Shown piece after piece: positions 50,474 to 59,135 of a stretch of 64,000 nucleotides of DNA. Both the position numbers and the translations under genes were made by a program. The stretch covers positions 930,001-994,000 of the forward strand of contig NZ_JAICDG010000002.1 of the NCBI RefSeq assembly GCF_022751215.1. Direction: 5' to 3'. Within the stretch, counting starts at the first letter, position 1; every line of letters starts with the position of its first letter. The notes beneath the pieces are model-generated. The model saw only the letters and a program-made list of their open reading frames with translations. It had not been told where the DNA came from and made no database searches. This DNA is from Actinomadura terrae. Its GTDB lineage: Bacteria > Actinomycetota > Actinomycetes > Streptosporangiales > Streptosporangiaceae.

Positions 50474-50784
50474 GCCGGGGGCTCCTCGTCCAGGACGTCG
50501 CGCAGGTCGGCCAGCCGTTCGCGCCAGAACCGCTCGTACGGGGTGAGCCAGTCCGAGACGTCCATCAGCGGTCCCGGTTCCAGGCGGTAGATCCGGCGGC
50601 GGCCGTCGCGCCGCTCGGTGACGAGCCCGGCGGTGCGCAGGACGCGCAGGTGTTCCGAGACGCTCGGGCGGCTCATCTCGAAGTGGGCGGCGAGCTCGTT
50701 CACCGAGCGCGGGCCGTCCAGCAGGAGGCGGGTCAGCTCCAGCCGCACCGGGCTCGCGAGCGCCGCGAAGACGTCGGTGACCAT
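50470..50784 (-). CDS. ArsR/SmtB-family regulator
   Basis: A 104-residue winged helix regulator: VFAALASPVRLELTRLLLDGPRSVNELA, recognition helix MSRPSVSEHLRVLRTAGLV and wing ERRDGRRRIYRLE. No metal-binding Cys pair is present, so it is the metal-independent kind often coupled to SRPBCC proteins. ATG 50784 begins 2 bp after the stop of the truncated VOC gene. It overlaps SRPBCC by 4 nt. Confidence 0.93.
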   Translation of the reverse strand: MVTDVFAALASPVRLELTRLLLDGPRSVNELAAHFEMSRPSVSEHLRVLRTAGLVTERRDGRRRIYRLEPGPLMDVSDWLTPYERFWRERLADLRDVLDEEPPA

Positions 50785-50786
50785 GG

Positions 50787-50939
50787 TCAGCGCGCCGCGG
50801 GGGCGAGCTGGAGCCAGCGGACGGGGCCCATCGCCTGGTCTCTCACCACCTCGAACCCGAGGGTTCCGGCGTAGAAGTCCTTCGCGGCGTCCTGGTCGGA
50901 GACCGGCACCGTCAGCAGCCGTACAGACGTGATGTTCAT
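50787..50939 (-). pseudogene. N-terminal half of a VOC (glyoxalase-fold) gene
   Basis: A 50-residue frame from ATG 50939: NITSVRLLTVPVSDQDAAKD, FYAGTLGFEVV, and VRWLQLAPAAR followed by TGA. It is the beta-alpha-beta-beta-beta half of a VOC protein, which normally runs to ~120-130 residues. The stop falls where a conserved PxG loop should lead to the second half; the ArsR gene begins 2 bp later. The 3' half has been lost, leaving a short frame at the head of the operon. Confidence 0.75.
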
Positions 50940-51065
50940 GGGCCCGAAGATACGTAGGCGTTTCCCTACCTGTCAAGCGTAGGGAGTTGCCTACGCGAGC
51001 CCGGTGGGTTCGGACGGCGTTCCCGGTGGCAGGCTTTGGAAGGGTCCATTGATCGGAGGGAAGAT

Positions 51066-51992
51066 ATGCGCGCCGTCACCTATGACTCCTATGCCGACGA
51101 CAACTCACGCCTGAAGGTGGGGGAGGTGCCCGATCCGAAGGTCGCGCCGAGCAGCGTGCTCGTCGAGGTGCGCGCGGCCGGGGTGAACCCCGTGGACTGG
51201 AAGGCGATGGCCGGGGGCCTCGACCCGCTGATCGACACGGTGTTCCCCGTCATCCCCGGCTGGGACGTCGCCGGGGTCGTCGTCCGGCCGGGTCCCGACG
51301 CTCCCGAGTTCGCGCCCGGCGACGAGGTGTTCGCCTACGCGCGCAAGGACGTCCTCCAGGCCGGGACGTTCGCGCAGTACGTCGCGGTGCAGGCCGCGCA
51401 CATCGCCCTCAAGCCCGCCAACCTCAGTTGGGCGCGGGCCGGAGGGCTGCCGCTCGCCGGGATGACCGCGCAGCGCGTCCTCGACCACCTGGACGTGGGC
51501 GAGGGCGACACCGTCCTGGTGCACGCGGCGTCCGGTGGCGTGGGGAGCCTCGCGGTGCAGATCGCGCGGGCGCGGGGTGCGCGGGTCATCGGCACCGCGT
51601 CCGAGAAGAACCACGACTACCTGCGGAAACTCGGTGCCGAGCCGGTCGTCTACGGGGAGGGGCTCGCGGGACGCGTCCGCGAACTCGCGCCGGACGGGGT
51701 CTCCGCCGTGGCCGACCTCGCCGGGGGCCAGCTCGACACGACGCTCGCCGTCCTCGCGCCCGGCGGGCGGCACGCCTCGATCGCCGACCCCGCCGTCGAG
51801 GAGCACGGCGGCCAGGTGGTCTGGGTCCGCCCGGACGGCGCCAAGCTCGCCCTGCTCGCCGACCTCGCGGAGCGGGGCGCGCTCGACGTCGAGGTCGCCG
51901 GCTCCTTCCCCCTGACGGAGGTCGGAGCCGCCTTCGACCTCAGCCGGGACGGCCACACCCGGGGCAAGCTGGTGATCGACCCGACCGCCTGA
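51066..51992 (+). CDS. Zinc-free quinone-oxidoreductase-like MDR enzyme
   Basis: A 308-residue medium-chain dehydrogenase of the quinone oxidoreductase branch. The N-terminal GroES-like domain has the RAAGVNPVDWKAMAG and DVAGVV(V) motifs; no zinc ligands are visible. The Rossmann segment is VLVHAASGGVGSLAVQIARARGARVIGTAS, with the AxxGGVG pattern that prefers NADPH. ATG 51066 is chosen behind GGAGGGAAG; longer starts are Arg-rich. The likely role is reduction of quinones or enones. Convergent with the ROK kinase (3 bp between stops). Confidence 0.93.
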   Translation: MRAVTYDSYADDNSRLKVGEVPDPKVAPSSVLVEVRAAGVNPVDWKAMAGGLDPLIDTVFPVIPGWDVAGVVVRPGPDAPEFAPGDEVFAYARKDVLQAGTFAQYVAVQAAHIALKPANLSWARAGGLPLAGMTAQRVLDHLDVGEGDTVLVHAASGGVGSLAVQIARARGARVIGTASEKNHDYLRKLGAEPVVYGEGLAGRVRELAPDGVSAVADLAGGQLDTTLAVLAPGGRHASIADPAVEEHGGQVVWVRPDGAKLALLADLAERGALDVEVAGSFPLTEVGAAFDLSRDGHTRGKLVIDPTA

Positions 51993-51995
51993 CGC

Positions 51996-52883
51996 TCAGC
52001 GGAGGCGGGAGGCGAGGATCGTCGCGCCCTTGACGCCGGCCTGGTCGTCCAGCTCCGTGTGGACGAGCGGCGGCGCCGGACGGAACGTGAGCCGCTCGGC
52101 CAGGCGGGACGCCAGCGGCGTGAGCAGCGTCGCGCCCGCCTTGCCGAGCCCGCCGCCGATGACGAACAGGCCCGGGTCCAGGAAGAGCGTGGCGGAGGCC
52201 AGGCTGTCGGCGAGGCAGTCCAGTGCCTCGTTCCACACCGCGGCCGCGTGCGGGTCGCCCGCGGTGGCCAGCGCGACCACCTTCTCGGCCGGGACGCCCG
52301 ACCCGTGCCGCCGGGTCAGCGCGGCGGCGGAGGCGTACGTCTCAAGGCAGCCCCGGTTGCCGCAGGCGCAGGGCTCGCCGCCCGGGCGGACGACGATGTG
52401 CCCGATCTCCCCGCTCCAGCCGGACGTGCCCGGATAGGGGGAGTCGTTGAGGATCAGCGCGGCGGCGATGCCCGTCCCGATGGCGACGAACACGAAGTCC
52501 GACACCTCGCGTCCCGCGCCGAGCTCGGCCTCCGCGAGCCCGGCGGTGCGGACGTCGTGGCCGATCGCGACCGGGATGCCGAGCCGCTCGACCGCGAGCC
52601 GCCGCATCGGGACGTCCCGCCAGCCGAGGTTCGCCGAGTGCACGGCGGTACCGGACGGCTCGTCCACGATGCCGGGGAGCACGATGCCCGCCGCGGCGGC
52701 GGGGGAGCCGGTGAGCTCCTCCGCGCGCGCGGCGAGGTGGGCGGCGAAGTCGAGCACGCCGCCCACCGGGTCGGCCTGGTCCGTCGGCCAGGAGAGGGTC
52801 GCGAGGACCTCCCCGCCCGTGTCCCCCTTGGCGATCTCCGCTTTCATCGACGTGCCGCCCACGTCCAGGCCGATCAGCGTCAC
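51996..52883 (-). CDS. ROK-family sugar kinase (glucokinase/GlcNAc-kinase-like)
   Basis: A 295-residue ROK kinase from GTG 52883, overlapping the upstream permease stop by 4 nt. The ATP-binding start is IGLDVGGTSMKAEIAK; the zinc-binding CxCGxxGCxE is CACGNRGCLETYAS; the catalytic Asp sits in VAIGHDVRTAGLAEAELG. No N-terminal HTH, so it is an enzyme, not a NagC/Mlc-like repressor. It is the last gene of a carbohydrate ABC operon and presumably phosphorylates the imported sugar. The DasR-like sites upstream suggest N-acetylglucosamine or glucose. Confidence 0.92.
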   Translation of the reverse strand: MTLIGLDVGGTSMKAEIAKGDTGGEVLATLSWPTDQADPVGGVLDFAAHLAARAEELTGSPAAAAGIVLPGIVDEPSGTAVHSANLGWRDVPMRRLAVERLGIPVAIGHDVRTAGLAEAELGAGREVSDFVFVAIGTGIAAALILNDSPYPGTSGWSGEIGHIVVRPGGEPCACGNRGCLETYASAAALTRRHGSGVPAEKVVALATAGDPHAAAVWNEALDCLADSLASATLFLDPGLFVIGGGLGKAGATLLTPLASRLAERLTFRPAPPLVHTELDDQAGVKGATILASRLR

Positions 52884-53752
52884 TTGACCGAGCCCGCGGT
52901 GAGGCCGCCGATCAGGTAGCGCTCGACGAACACGAACAGGATGACGACCGGCACGATCGCGATCAGCGACGAGGCGAACAGGTACTGCCAGTGCTCCTGG
53001 TACTGGGTCACGAACGACGGGACGGCGACGGTGAGCGGACGCCGGTCGGGCGACGCGGTCACGGTCAGCGCCACGATGTACTCGTTCCACGCCGCGATGA
53101 AGGTGTACACGACGGCGGTGACGACGCCCGGCATGGAGATGGGCAGGGTGACGCGGGTGAGCGCCCCGACCCGTCCGGCGCCGTCCAGGAACGCGGCCTC
53201 CTCCAGTTCCTTGGGAATGCTGGAGAAGTAGCCGTGCAGGATCCAGACGCAGAACGGCAGGTTGAACGCCGCGTTCACAAGGATCAGGGCGAACAGCGTG
53301 TCGGTCAGGTTGAGCGCGACCATTTCCCGGTAGATGCCGATGACCAGCGCGGTCGGCGCGAACATCTGCGTGACCAGGACGAGCAGCAGGTAGAGGCCCC
53401 GGCCCCGGAAGCGGTAGCGGGCCGTGTAGTACGCGGCGGGCAGCGCGCACGCCAGCGTGACGACGGTCGCGGCCACCGCGACGATGAGCGAGACCCGCAG
53501 GTAGGTCCACAGCGGCGCCGCGTCCCAGACGTCGACGAAGTTCGACCAGGTCCAGTGGTCGGGCAGGTAGCCGCCCGGCGACTTGGTCAGGTCCTTCTCC
53601 GACTTGAGCGAGGTCAGCGCCATCTGGAGGTAGGGCAGCAGGAACCCCACCGCGACCAGCCAGCCGACGGCGGTCAGCAGGGCCGTGCGGAGCCGGAGCG
53701 GGCGGCGCCGCGCCGTGCCCACCGGGGTCGTCCCCTCGGACGGGCGCGTCAT
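52880..53752 (-). CDS. Carbohydrate ABC permease, MalG-like
   Basis: A 290-residue permease with six TM helices. The EAA loop is ELEEAAFLDGAGRVGALTRVTLPISMPG, which contacts the ATPase. MalG-type features: YLQMALTSLKSEKDL near the N-terminus and AAWNEYIVALT after the EAA loop. ATG 53752 follows GGAGGAGG; it overlaps the upstream permease by 4 nt. No ATPase gene is in the operon, so the shared MsiK-like ATPase used by many actinomycete sugar importers probably drives it. Confidence 0.94.
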   Translation of the reverse strand: MTRPSEGTTPVGTARRRPLRLRTALLTAVGWLVAVGFLLPYLQMALTSLKSEKDLTKSPGGYLPDHWTWSNFVDVWDAAPLWTYLRVSLIVAVAATVVTLACALPAAYYTARYRFRGRGLYLLLVLVTQMFAPTALVIGIYREMVALNLTDTLFALILVNAAFNLPFCVWILHGYFSSIPKELEEAAFLDGAGRVGALTRVTLPISMPGVVTAVVYTFIAAWNEYIVALTVTASPDRRPLTVAVPSFVTQYQEHWQYLFASSLIAIVPVVILFVFVERYLIGGLTAGSVK

Positions 53753-54696
53753 CGGACCTCCTCCCGCCACCGCGAGGCGCGCAGGTACATCAGCACCATG
53801 ACGAGGATGAGCACGAAGTTGACGACCGCCATCGCGCCGGACTCACCGACATTCTGGTCGTAGAAGGCGAGCTTGTACATGAACGTGGTGGTGGTGTCGG
53901 TGGAGTGCCCGGGGCCGCCCCCGGTCATCGCCCAGATGATCGGGAAGCTGTTGAAGACGTTGATCACGTTGATGATGGAGGCGATCATGATCGAGGGGCG
54001 CAGCAGCGGCAGCGTGATCCCGAAGTAGGTGCGCAGCGGTCCGGCGCCGTCGACGCGCGCGGCCTCGTAGACGTCCTCGGGGATCGTCTGGAGCCCGGCG
54101 AGGATCACGAACGAGGCGAACGGCAGCGACACGAACACCGCGACCCACATCATCCACAGCATCGCCTGCCAGGGATGGGACAGCCAGTTCACCGGCTCGT
54201 CGATCAGGTGCAGGTCGAGCAGCACCCGGTTGACGAGGCCGGAGTAGTTGTCCAGCATCCACTTCCAGATGAGCGAGGTCATCAGCACGGACGCGGCCCA
54301 CGGGACGATGACCGTCCAGCGGACGACGCGCCGTCCCGGGAAGCGGCTGTTCAGCAGCTGGCCGATGGCGAGCGACAGCACCATCGTCGTGATGACGATG
54401 CCGGCGACCCAGCCGAGCGTGCGCAGGACGACCGGGATGAGGTCGTCCTCGTCGAACAGGTCGGTGTAGTTCGTGAGTCCGTTGTTGCCGAGCGTCACAC
54501 CCGACGAGCTGATCTTCAGTAGCGAGGTGCGGACCATCTCGACGACGGGCCACAGGACGACGACGGTGATGAGGACGAGGGACGGGCCGAGCCAGACGAG
54601 CGGGGTCAGCGCCCGTCCGGCCCGCCGGAGTGCGGAGGGGCGGGACGGCCGGGCCGAGGCGCCGGCGTCCCGCTCCCTCGTTTCGAGGTCCTGCAC
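53749..54696 (-). CDS. Carbohydrate ABC permease, MalF-like
   Basis: A 315-residue permease. After a 20-residue polar head come TM1 (TPLVWLGPSLVLITVVVLW) and five more helices; the EAA loop is EDVYEAARVDGAGPLRTYFGITLPLLRPS. GTG 54696 is chosen because it lies 2 bp after the binding-protein stop. It is the second gene of the operon. PIIWAMTGGGPGHSTDTTTTFMYK is a hallmark of MalF/UgpA-type subunits. Confidence 0.92.
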   Translation of the reverse strand: MQDLETRERDAGASARPSRPSALRRAGRALTPLVWLGPSLVLITVVVLWPVVEMVRTSLLKISSSGVTLGNNGLTNYTDLFDEDDLIPVVLRTLGWVAGIVITTMVLSLAIGQLLNSRFPGRRVVRWTVIVPWAASVLMTSLIWKWMLDNYSGLVNRVLLDLHLIDEPVNWLSHPWQAMLWMMWVAVFVSLPFASFVILAGLQTIPEDVYEAARVDGAGPLRTYFGITLPLLRPSIMIASIINVINVFNSFPIIWAMTGGGPGHSTDTTTTFMYKLAFYDQNVGESGAMAVVNFVLILVMVLMYLRASRWREEVR

Positions 54697-54698
54697 TC

Positions 54699-55949
54699 TC
54701 AGCCGCTCTTCTCGGCCGTCTTCTGGATGTCGTCCAGGACCTTCTTCGGGTCCTTGCCGGCGACCGAGGAGCCGAGGTCCTGCTTGACCGCGCCCGCGAC
54801 GGCCGACCACGCCGGGTTGCTGGTGGGCGCGAACTTGGACGAGGGCAGCGCGTCCACGAACTGCTTCATGTACGGGTCGGCGCTGAGCGCGTCACCGGCC
54901 GACTTCGTCACCGGGAGGAAGCCCTCCTTCTTGAGGAAGGCGGAAGTGTTCTCCTTCTGGTACAGGAAGTCGATGAACTTCTTGAGGGCCTCCTTGTTCT
55001 TGCCGTCGTTCTTCTTGAACGCGGCGAGTACGTCCATGACGCCGAGCGTGTTGTGCTCGTTGCCGCTCTTGCTCGGCAGCGAGGTGACGCCGAAGTTCAG
55101 CTTCGGGTTGATCTTGTCGATGAATCCGGCCTTGGTGAACGGACCGCCGATCGCCATGCCGATCTTGCCCTGCGCGAACTGGTTGAACACCGTCTTGCGG
55201 TCGGTGGTCTCGGGGTTCGGCTGGGTCACCTTGGCGTCCCGCAGGCCCTTGAGGAAGTTCAGCGTCTCGACATTGGCGGGCTGGTTGATCGCCCACTTGC
55301 CGGACGCGTCGACCCAGCCGCCGCCGTTGTTCATCGCCCAGGAGTAGAACTCCGCCTGCGACTCCTCGGGGCCGAGCGGCAGCCCGTAGCCGGTGACGCC
55401 GGTCTTCTGGATCTTCTCCGCGTCGGACTTGACCTCGTCCCACGTCTTCGGGGGGCCGGCGATCTTGGCCTTGGCGAGCAGGTCCTTGTTGTAGAACAGC
55501 AGGCGGGCGCTGGAGATGAACGGCAGCGCGTACTGCTCGCCGTTGTACTTGGACTGCTCGACGAACGTGGGCGTGAAGTCGCTCAGCGTGGTCGGCGAGG
55601 TGACCTCGGACGCCTTGTAGATGAGCCCGTCCCGCGCGAAGTCGGAGAACGAGTTGTAGTTGAGGAGGTCGGGCGCCTGCTTCGTCTGGATATAGGTCTT
55701 GACCTTGGCGTCCATCTGGGTCCAGTCGACCATCTCCAGCGACACCTTGTAGCCGGAGTTCTTGGCCTCGAAGTCCTTGATGAGCGCTTTCCAGTAGGGC
55801 TCGGCGTTGCTGTCGTAGATCGCCGCGACGAACTTGATCGTCTTGCCGTCGGAGCCGCCGTCGTCCGACGAGCTGCCCTTCCCGCATCCGCTCACGCCGA
55901 GGGCCACCGTCAGGCCCGTGGCGATGGCGACCGTGAGGTGCCGTTTCAT
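54699..55949 (-). CDS. Carbohydrate ABC substrate-binding lipoprotein
   Basis: A 416-residue binding protein with a lipoprotein signal (MKRHLTVAIATGLTVALGVSGC, Cys22) and a flexible Ser/Asp-rich linker. The mature part follows SBP family 1: FVAAIYDSNAEPYWKALIKDF, APDLLNYN, GLIYKASEV, NNGGGWVDASGKW, and late GMAIGGPFTKAGF. Trp residues suited to sugar stacking are spread over the domains. It is the first gene of the operon; the GGGGA ribosome site precedes ATG 55949. With two DasR-like sites upstream, it resembles DasA/NgcE-type binding proteins for chitobiose or N-acetylglucosamine. Confidence 0.92.
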   Translation of the reverse strand: MKRHLTVAIATGLTVALGVSGCGKGSSSDDGGSDGKTIKFVAAIYDSNAEPYWKALIKDFEAKNSGYKVSLEMVDWTQMDAKVKTYIQTKQAPDLLNYNSFSDFARDGLIYKASEVTSPTTLSDFTPTFVEQSKYNGEQYALPFISSARLLFYNKDLLAKAKIAGPPKTWDEVKSDAEKIQKTGVTGYGLPLGPEESQAEFYSWAMNNGGGWVDASGKWAINQPANVETLNFLKGLRDAKVTQPNPETTDRKTVFNQFAQGKIGMAIGGPFTKAGFIDKINPKLNFGVTSLPSKSGNEHNTLGVMDVLAAFKKNDGKNKEALKKFIDFLYQKENTSAFLKKEGFLPVTKSAGDALSADPYMKQFVDALPSSKFAPTSNPAWSAVAGAVKQDLGSSVAGKDPKKVLDDIQKTAEKSG

Positions 55950-56168
55950 CTGTCCCCGCCTTCTCCGGCTTGCTTCTTCTTCGGGGCGCCCGCGCGCCCG
56001 TGCCGACTGTCGATCCGCTAGCTGCCGCCGACCCTCGCGCAAGGGTCGCGCGGCCTCTCCCGCCGCGGTCGTTTGGCGCGATGAGTCTCGTGGGTACGGC
56101 TTCCCGGGCGGTCTCGGTTCCGCCCGGCGTACCCCCTCGCGCGCATGAACATTTGTGCGCGGGGCGAA

Positions 56169-56181
56169 TGCTCATTGAGCA
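56169..56181. promoter_or_regulatory. 13-bp palindrome TGCTCA-T-TGAGCA
   Basis: A perfect 6-bp inverted repeat around one T (56169-56174, 56176-56181), with a wider pair TTTGTGC / GCACAAA around it. It lies in the 522-bp stretch 55950-56471 between the sugar ABC operon and the divergent histidine kinase. Candidate operator for a second regulator. Confidence 0.35.
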
Positions 56182-56210
56182 CAAACGCGCGTTGGACCCA
56201 GAAGATATGA

Positions 56211-56226
56211 GCTGGTCCGTACCAGT
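56211..56226. promoter_or_regulatory. DasR-like (dre) site 1
   Basis: GCTGGTCCGTACCAGT: perfect CTGGT/ACCAG arms, 11 of 16 positions agreeing with the DasR consensus ACTGGTCTAGACCACT as I recall it. It lies 262 bp upstream of the ABC binding-protein start. Confidence 0.5.
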
Positions 56227-56305
56227 TCAAGAGGTCTATTCCGCAAGAGTCTTAACTGTTACCGGGCGTGGGACCTGCGGAGATCTGGTCCGGTGTGCAC
56301 GCTGG

Positions 56306-56321
56306 ACTGGTCTAGTCCAGC
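56306..56321. promoter_or_regulatory. DasR-like (dre) site 2
   Basis: ACTGGTCTAGTCCAGC matches 13 of 16 positions of the DasR consensus, including the entire ACTGGTCTAG half. It is also the core of a larger repeat GCTGGAC-N7-GTCCAGC (56301-56321). DasR is the GntR/HutC regulator of N-acetylglucosamine and chitin uptake in actinomycetes. It is 151 bp from the histidine-kinase start and 357 bp from the ABC operon. Confidence 0.65.
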
Positions 56322-56471
56322 TGTCAGGAGCGTCTTGCTGTTCACTCTCAGCGAACCTTGGCCTTTCGGGCCGAAACGGACCGGAGGTGACCCCGAGGTG
56401 ACCCCCGGGTGTCGGGGAACGGCCCACATGGGATGATCCGAGGCGGGCGCGACTGCGATGTGAGGGGACCG

Positions 56472-58439
56472 GTGGCCGTCGAGGGGATCACGGCGTCCGG
56501 CCGGGCGCGGCTGGTCGCCGGGCTCGTCATGGCCTCGTTCGCCGGTGTGTACGCGCTGGGCGCCCCCGCGCGGACGGACGGCGCGCCCCGCGTCGCGGTG
56601 ACGATCGTTCTCGTCGTGGCGGTGCTCGCTCTGCACCTGCTCTGGCTCGTGCCGCGGATTCCCGGCAACCGGTGGGCCGCCGTCGCCGCGCAGGCCGCGT
56701 GCGCGTACGGCGCGGTGGCGCTCGGCACGTCGGTCGGGCTGCTCGGATTCGTCGCGGGCTCGCTGATGCTGGCGGCGGCGTGGCCGGTGTCGGTCGCGGT
56801 GCTCGGGACCGCCGCCGTCGTGGCCGCGCCGCGCGACGGCTCGACCGCCGACGCCACGGTCTCGGCCCTGCTGGTCGGCCTCGTCGTCTACGGGCTGGTG
56901 CGGCTCGCCGACCGGGTGGACGACACGGCGGCGGCGCGGCTGCCGCTCACGATGGCGGCGGTGGCGCGGGAACGGCTCCGCATCGCCACCGAACTCGACC
57001 GGGGCCTCGGCGAGGGGCTCGCGACGATCACCGAGGGCAGCCGTCGTGCGCTTGACCAGCCCGAACGCATCGGTGAGGTCCTGGACGTCGCACGCCGCTC
57101 GTTGAACGACGCGCGGGCGGCGGCGGCCGGTTTCCGGAGCATGTCGCTCGCGCCGGAGGTGGCGGCGGCGCGGGCGCTGCTGGAGGCGGCGGGCGTCGAG
57201 GCGGAGGTGCGGAGCGGGCACGGGGAACCGCTGGGCCCGGCCGGGGCGCTGCTGGCGACCGTCCTGCGCGAGGCGGTCACCGACGTGGTGCGCGGTGACT
57301 CCGCGAAGCGCTGCGTCATCGAGACGTCCGAGCGCCGGGGCGTCGTCAGGCTGCGGGTCGTGAACGATGGCGTCCGGACGGCGGCCGAGGGCGAGGAGGG
57401 CCTGGCGGACGCGGCCGAACGCGTCCGCGCGGCGGGCGGGACGTTCGCCACGGGCCTCGGCGACGACGGCCGCTTCACGGTGGAGGCCGCCGTCCGGGCC
57501 GCGCGGCGACCCGTGGTCACCCCCGACCGCAACGCCTACCGGCTGTCGGTCACGCTGCTCGCGGCGGTGCTGGCGGGGTTCGCGCTGAAGGGCCTGGTGC
57601 AGGCCCCGTCGGGGCTGTGGCTGGGGGCGGCCGGATTCCTCGTCGGGGGACTGCTGGTCGCGCTGCCGCAGTGGGCCGCGATCCCGCTGGTCGCGGCCGT
57701 GATCATAGGTGTCGGTGCGACGTCCCCTGGGCAGGACGCCGCCGCGACGGTCAACGCCATGATCAGCACGTTGGTGACCGGGCTCGTGCTGTACGGGCTC
57801 GTCCGGCTGACCCGGCTGGTGCGCGATCTGCGGGTCGCGGGCGAGGAGCTGGCGCGCGCCGCGACCGTCCAGGAAAGGCTGCGGGCGGCGCGCGACCTGC
57901 ACGACCTGCTCGGGCACAGCCTCGCGGCGATCCTGCTGAAGTGCGAGCTGGCGCGGCGGCTGGCGGCGGCGGACCCGGCCCGCGCCAGGGCCGAGCTGAC
58001 CGAGGTCGTCGCGATGGCCGAGCAGGCGCACGAGGATTTGCGCGCCGCGACCGGCGGCACGTCCGCGCTGGTGCTGGACGCGGAGATCGCCTCGGCGCGG
58101 TCGGTGCTCGCGGCGGCGGGCGTCGAGGTCGAGGTGGACGCCGGGCACGCGGGCCTCCCGTCCGAGGCGTCGGCGGTGCTCAGCGTCGTGCTGCGGGAGG
58201 CGGTCACCAACGTCCTGCGGCACAGCGCCGCCCGGCACTGCGCGATCGTCACGGCGCGGGACGGCGCGGGCGTCCGGCTGACCGTCCGCAACGACGGCCT
58301 CGACCCGCACGCCCGCCGCACGCCGCCCGGCGCCGGGATCGGCAACCTCACCACGCGGCTGGCCTCGCACAACGGGGCGCTCAGCGCGCGCGCCGACGGA
58401 AACGGCGACTTCGTCCTCGAAGCGCGCCTACCGGCCTGA
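56472..58439 (+). CDS. Tandem-duplicated DesK-like histidine kinase, first half degenerate
   Basis: A 655-residue protein made of two homologous halves, each with a multi-TM sensor, HisKA_3 and ATPase domain. In the second half everything is intact: His477 in ARDLHDLLGHSL, Asn580 in LREAVTNVLRHS and a Gly-rich GAGIGNL. In the first half the phospho-acceptor is Asp176 (TELDRGLGEGL), the N-box is Asp271 (LREAVTDVVRGD) and the G-box is GEEGLADAA. GTG 56472 is chosen for GAGGGG upstream. The first half cannot autophosphorylate or bind ATP normally. A LuxR response regulator encoded 1.7 kb away is the likely partner. Confidence 0.88.
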   Translation: MAVEGITASGRARLVAGLVMASFAGVYALGAPARTDGAPRVAVTIVLVVAVLALHLLWLVPRIPGNRWAAVAAQAACAYGAVALGTSVGLLGFVAGSLMLAAAWPVSVAVLGTAAVVAAPRDGSTADATVSALLVGLVVYGLVRLADRVDDTAAARLPLTMAAVARERLRIATELDRGLGEGLATITEGSRRALDQPERIGEVLDVARRSLNDARAAAAGFRSMSLAPEVAAARALLEAAGVEAEVRSGHGEPLGPAGALLATVLREAVTDVVRGDSAKRCVIETSERRGVVRLRVVNDGVRTAAEGEEGLADAAERVRAAGGTFATGLGDDGRFTVEAAVRAARRPVVTPDRNAYRLSVTLLAAVLAGFALKGLVQAPSGLWLGAAGFLVGGLLVALPQWAAIPLVAAVIIGVGATSPGQDAAATVNAMISTLVTGLVLYGLVRLTRLVRDLRVAGEELARAATVQERLRAARDLHDLLGHSLAAILLKCELARRLAAADPARARAELTEVVAMAEQAHEDLRAATGGTSALVLDAEIASARSVLAAAGVEVEVDAGHAGLPSEASAVLSVVLREAVTNVLRHSAARHCAIVTARDGAGVRLTVRNDGLDPHARRTPPGAGIGNLTTRLASHNGALSARADGNGDFVLEARLPA

Positions 58440-58502
58440 GCGCGCCGCGACATTGTGATCGGTGTCACGGGAACTCCCCGCGGTCTCGTGACAGGACACG
58501 AT

Positions 58503-59135
58503 GTGGAGTCGTCATTGCGAGCCCGGCTGCGAGCCGGGGATCAGGACGCGTTCGCGGAGATCTTCGACGAGCACGCGGGTGTGGTCTACCGCTATGCGGT
58601 CCGGATGGTGGGGGACAGGGCGGCGGCCGAGGACGTGGTCTCGCTCACCTACCTGGAGGCGTGGCGGCAGCGGGAGCGGATCCGCCCGGACGGGGAGAGC
58701 CTGCGGCCCTGGCTGCTGGGCATCGCGGCCAACGTGCTGCGCAACACTGCGCGCGCGGCTCGGCGGCACCGGGCGGCGCTCGCCCGGCTGCCGCGCGGCG
58801 ACACGGTGCCCGACTTCGCCGACGATCTGGTCGGACGGATGACCGACGCCGAGCAGCTCGCCGCCGTCTGGGCCGCCCTGAGCCGGCTGCGCCCGAAGGA
58901 GCGCGAGGTGTTCACGCTCGTGGTGTGGTCGGGCCTCGACTACGCGGAGGCGGCCGAAGCCCTGGGCGTCCCCGTCGGGACGGTCCGGTCACGGCTGTCC
59001 CGGGCCCGCAGGCGGCTGCGCGAGCTCGCGGACGCGGCCCTGAGCGAGGAGAACATGGAACCGAACGTCCCGGACGGACAGCTGGATGGTGACCGCGTCG
59101 AAGCGGTCCGGTCGACTCAGGAGAAGTACCGATGA
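58503..59135 (+). CDS. ECF sigma factor C
   Basis: A 210-residue sigma-70-family factor. Region 2: FAEIFDEHAGVVYRYAVRMVG, AEDVVSLTYLEAWRQ; region 4: PKEREVFTLVVWSGLDYAEAAEALGVPVGTVRSRLSRARRRL. GTG 58503 (AGGA upstream) is used; two earlier in-frame GTG codons exist. The C-terminus is longer than in the other two sigma factors (ENMEPNVPDGQLDGDRVEAVRSTQEKYR tail), ending in an overlap of 4 nt with its partner. It is more diverged than sigma A and B. Confidence 0.88.
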   Translation: MESSLRARLRAGDQDAFAEIFDEHAGVVYRYAVRMVGDRAAAEDVVSLTYLEAWRQRERIRPDGESLRPWLLGIAANVLRNTARAARRHRAALARLPRGDTVPDFADDLVGRMTDAEQLAAVWAALSRLRPKEREVFTLVVWSGLDYAEAAEALGVPVGTVRSRLSRARRRLRELADAALSEENMEPNVPDGQLDGDRVEAVRSTQEKYR

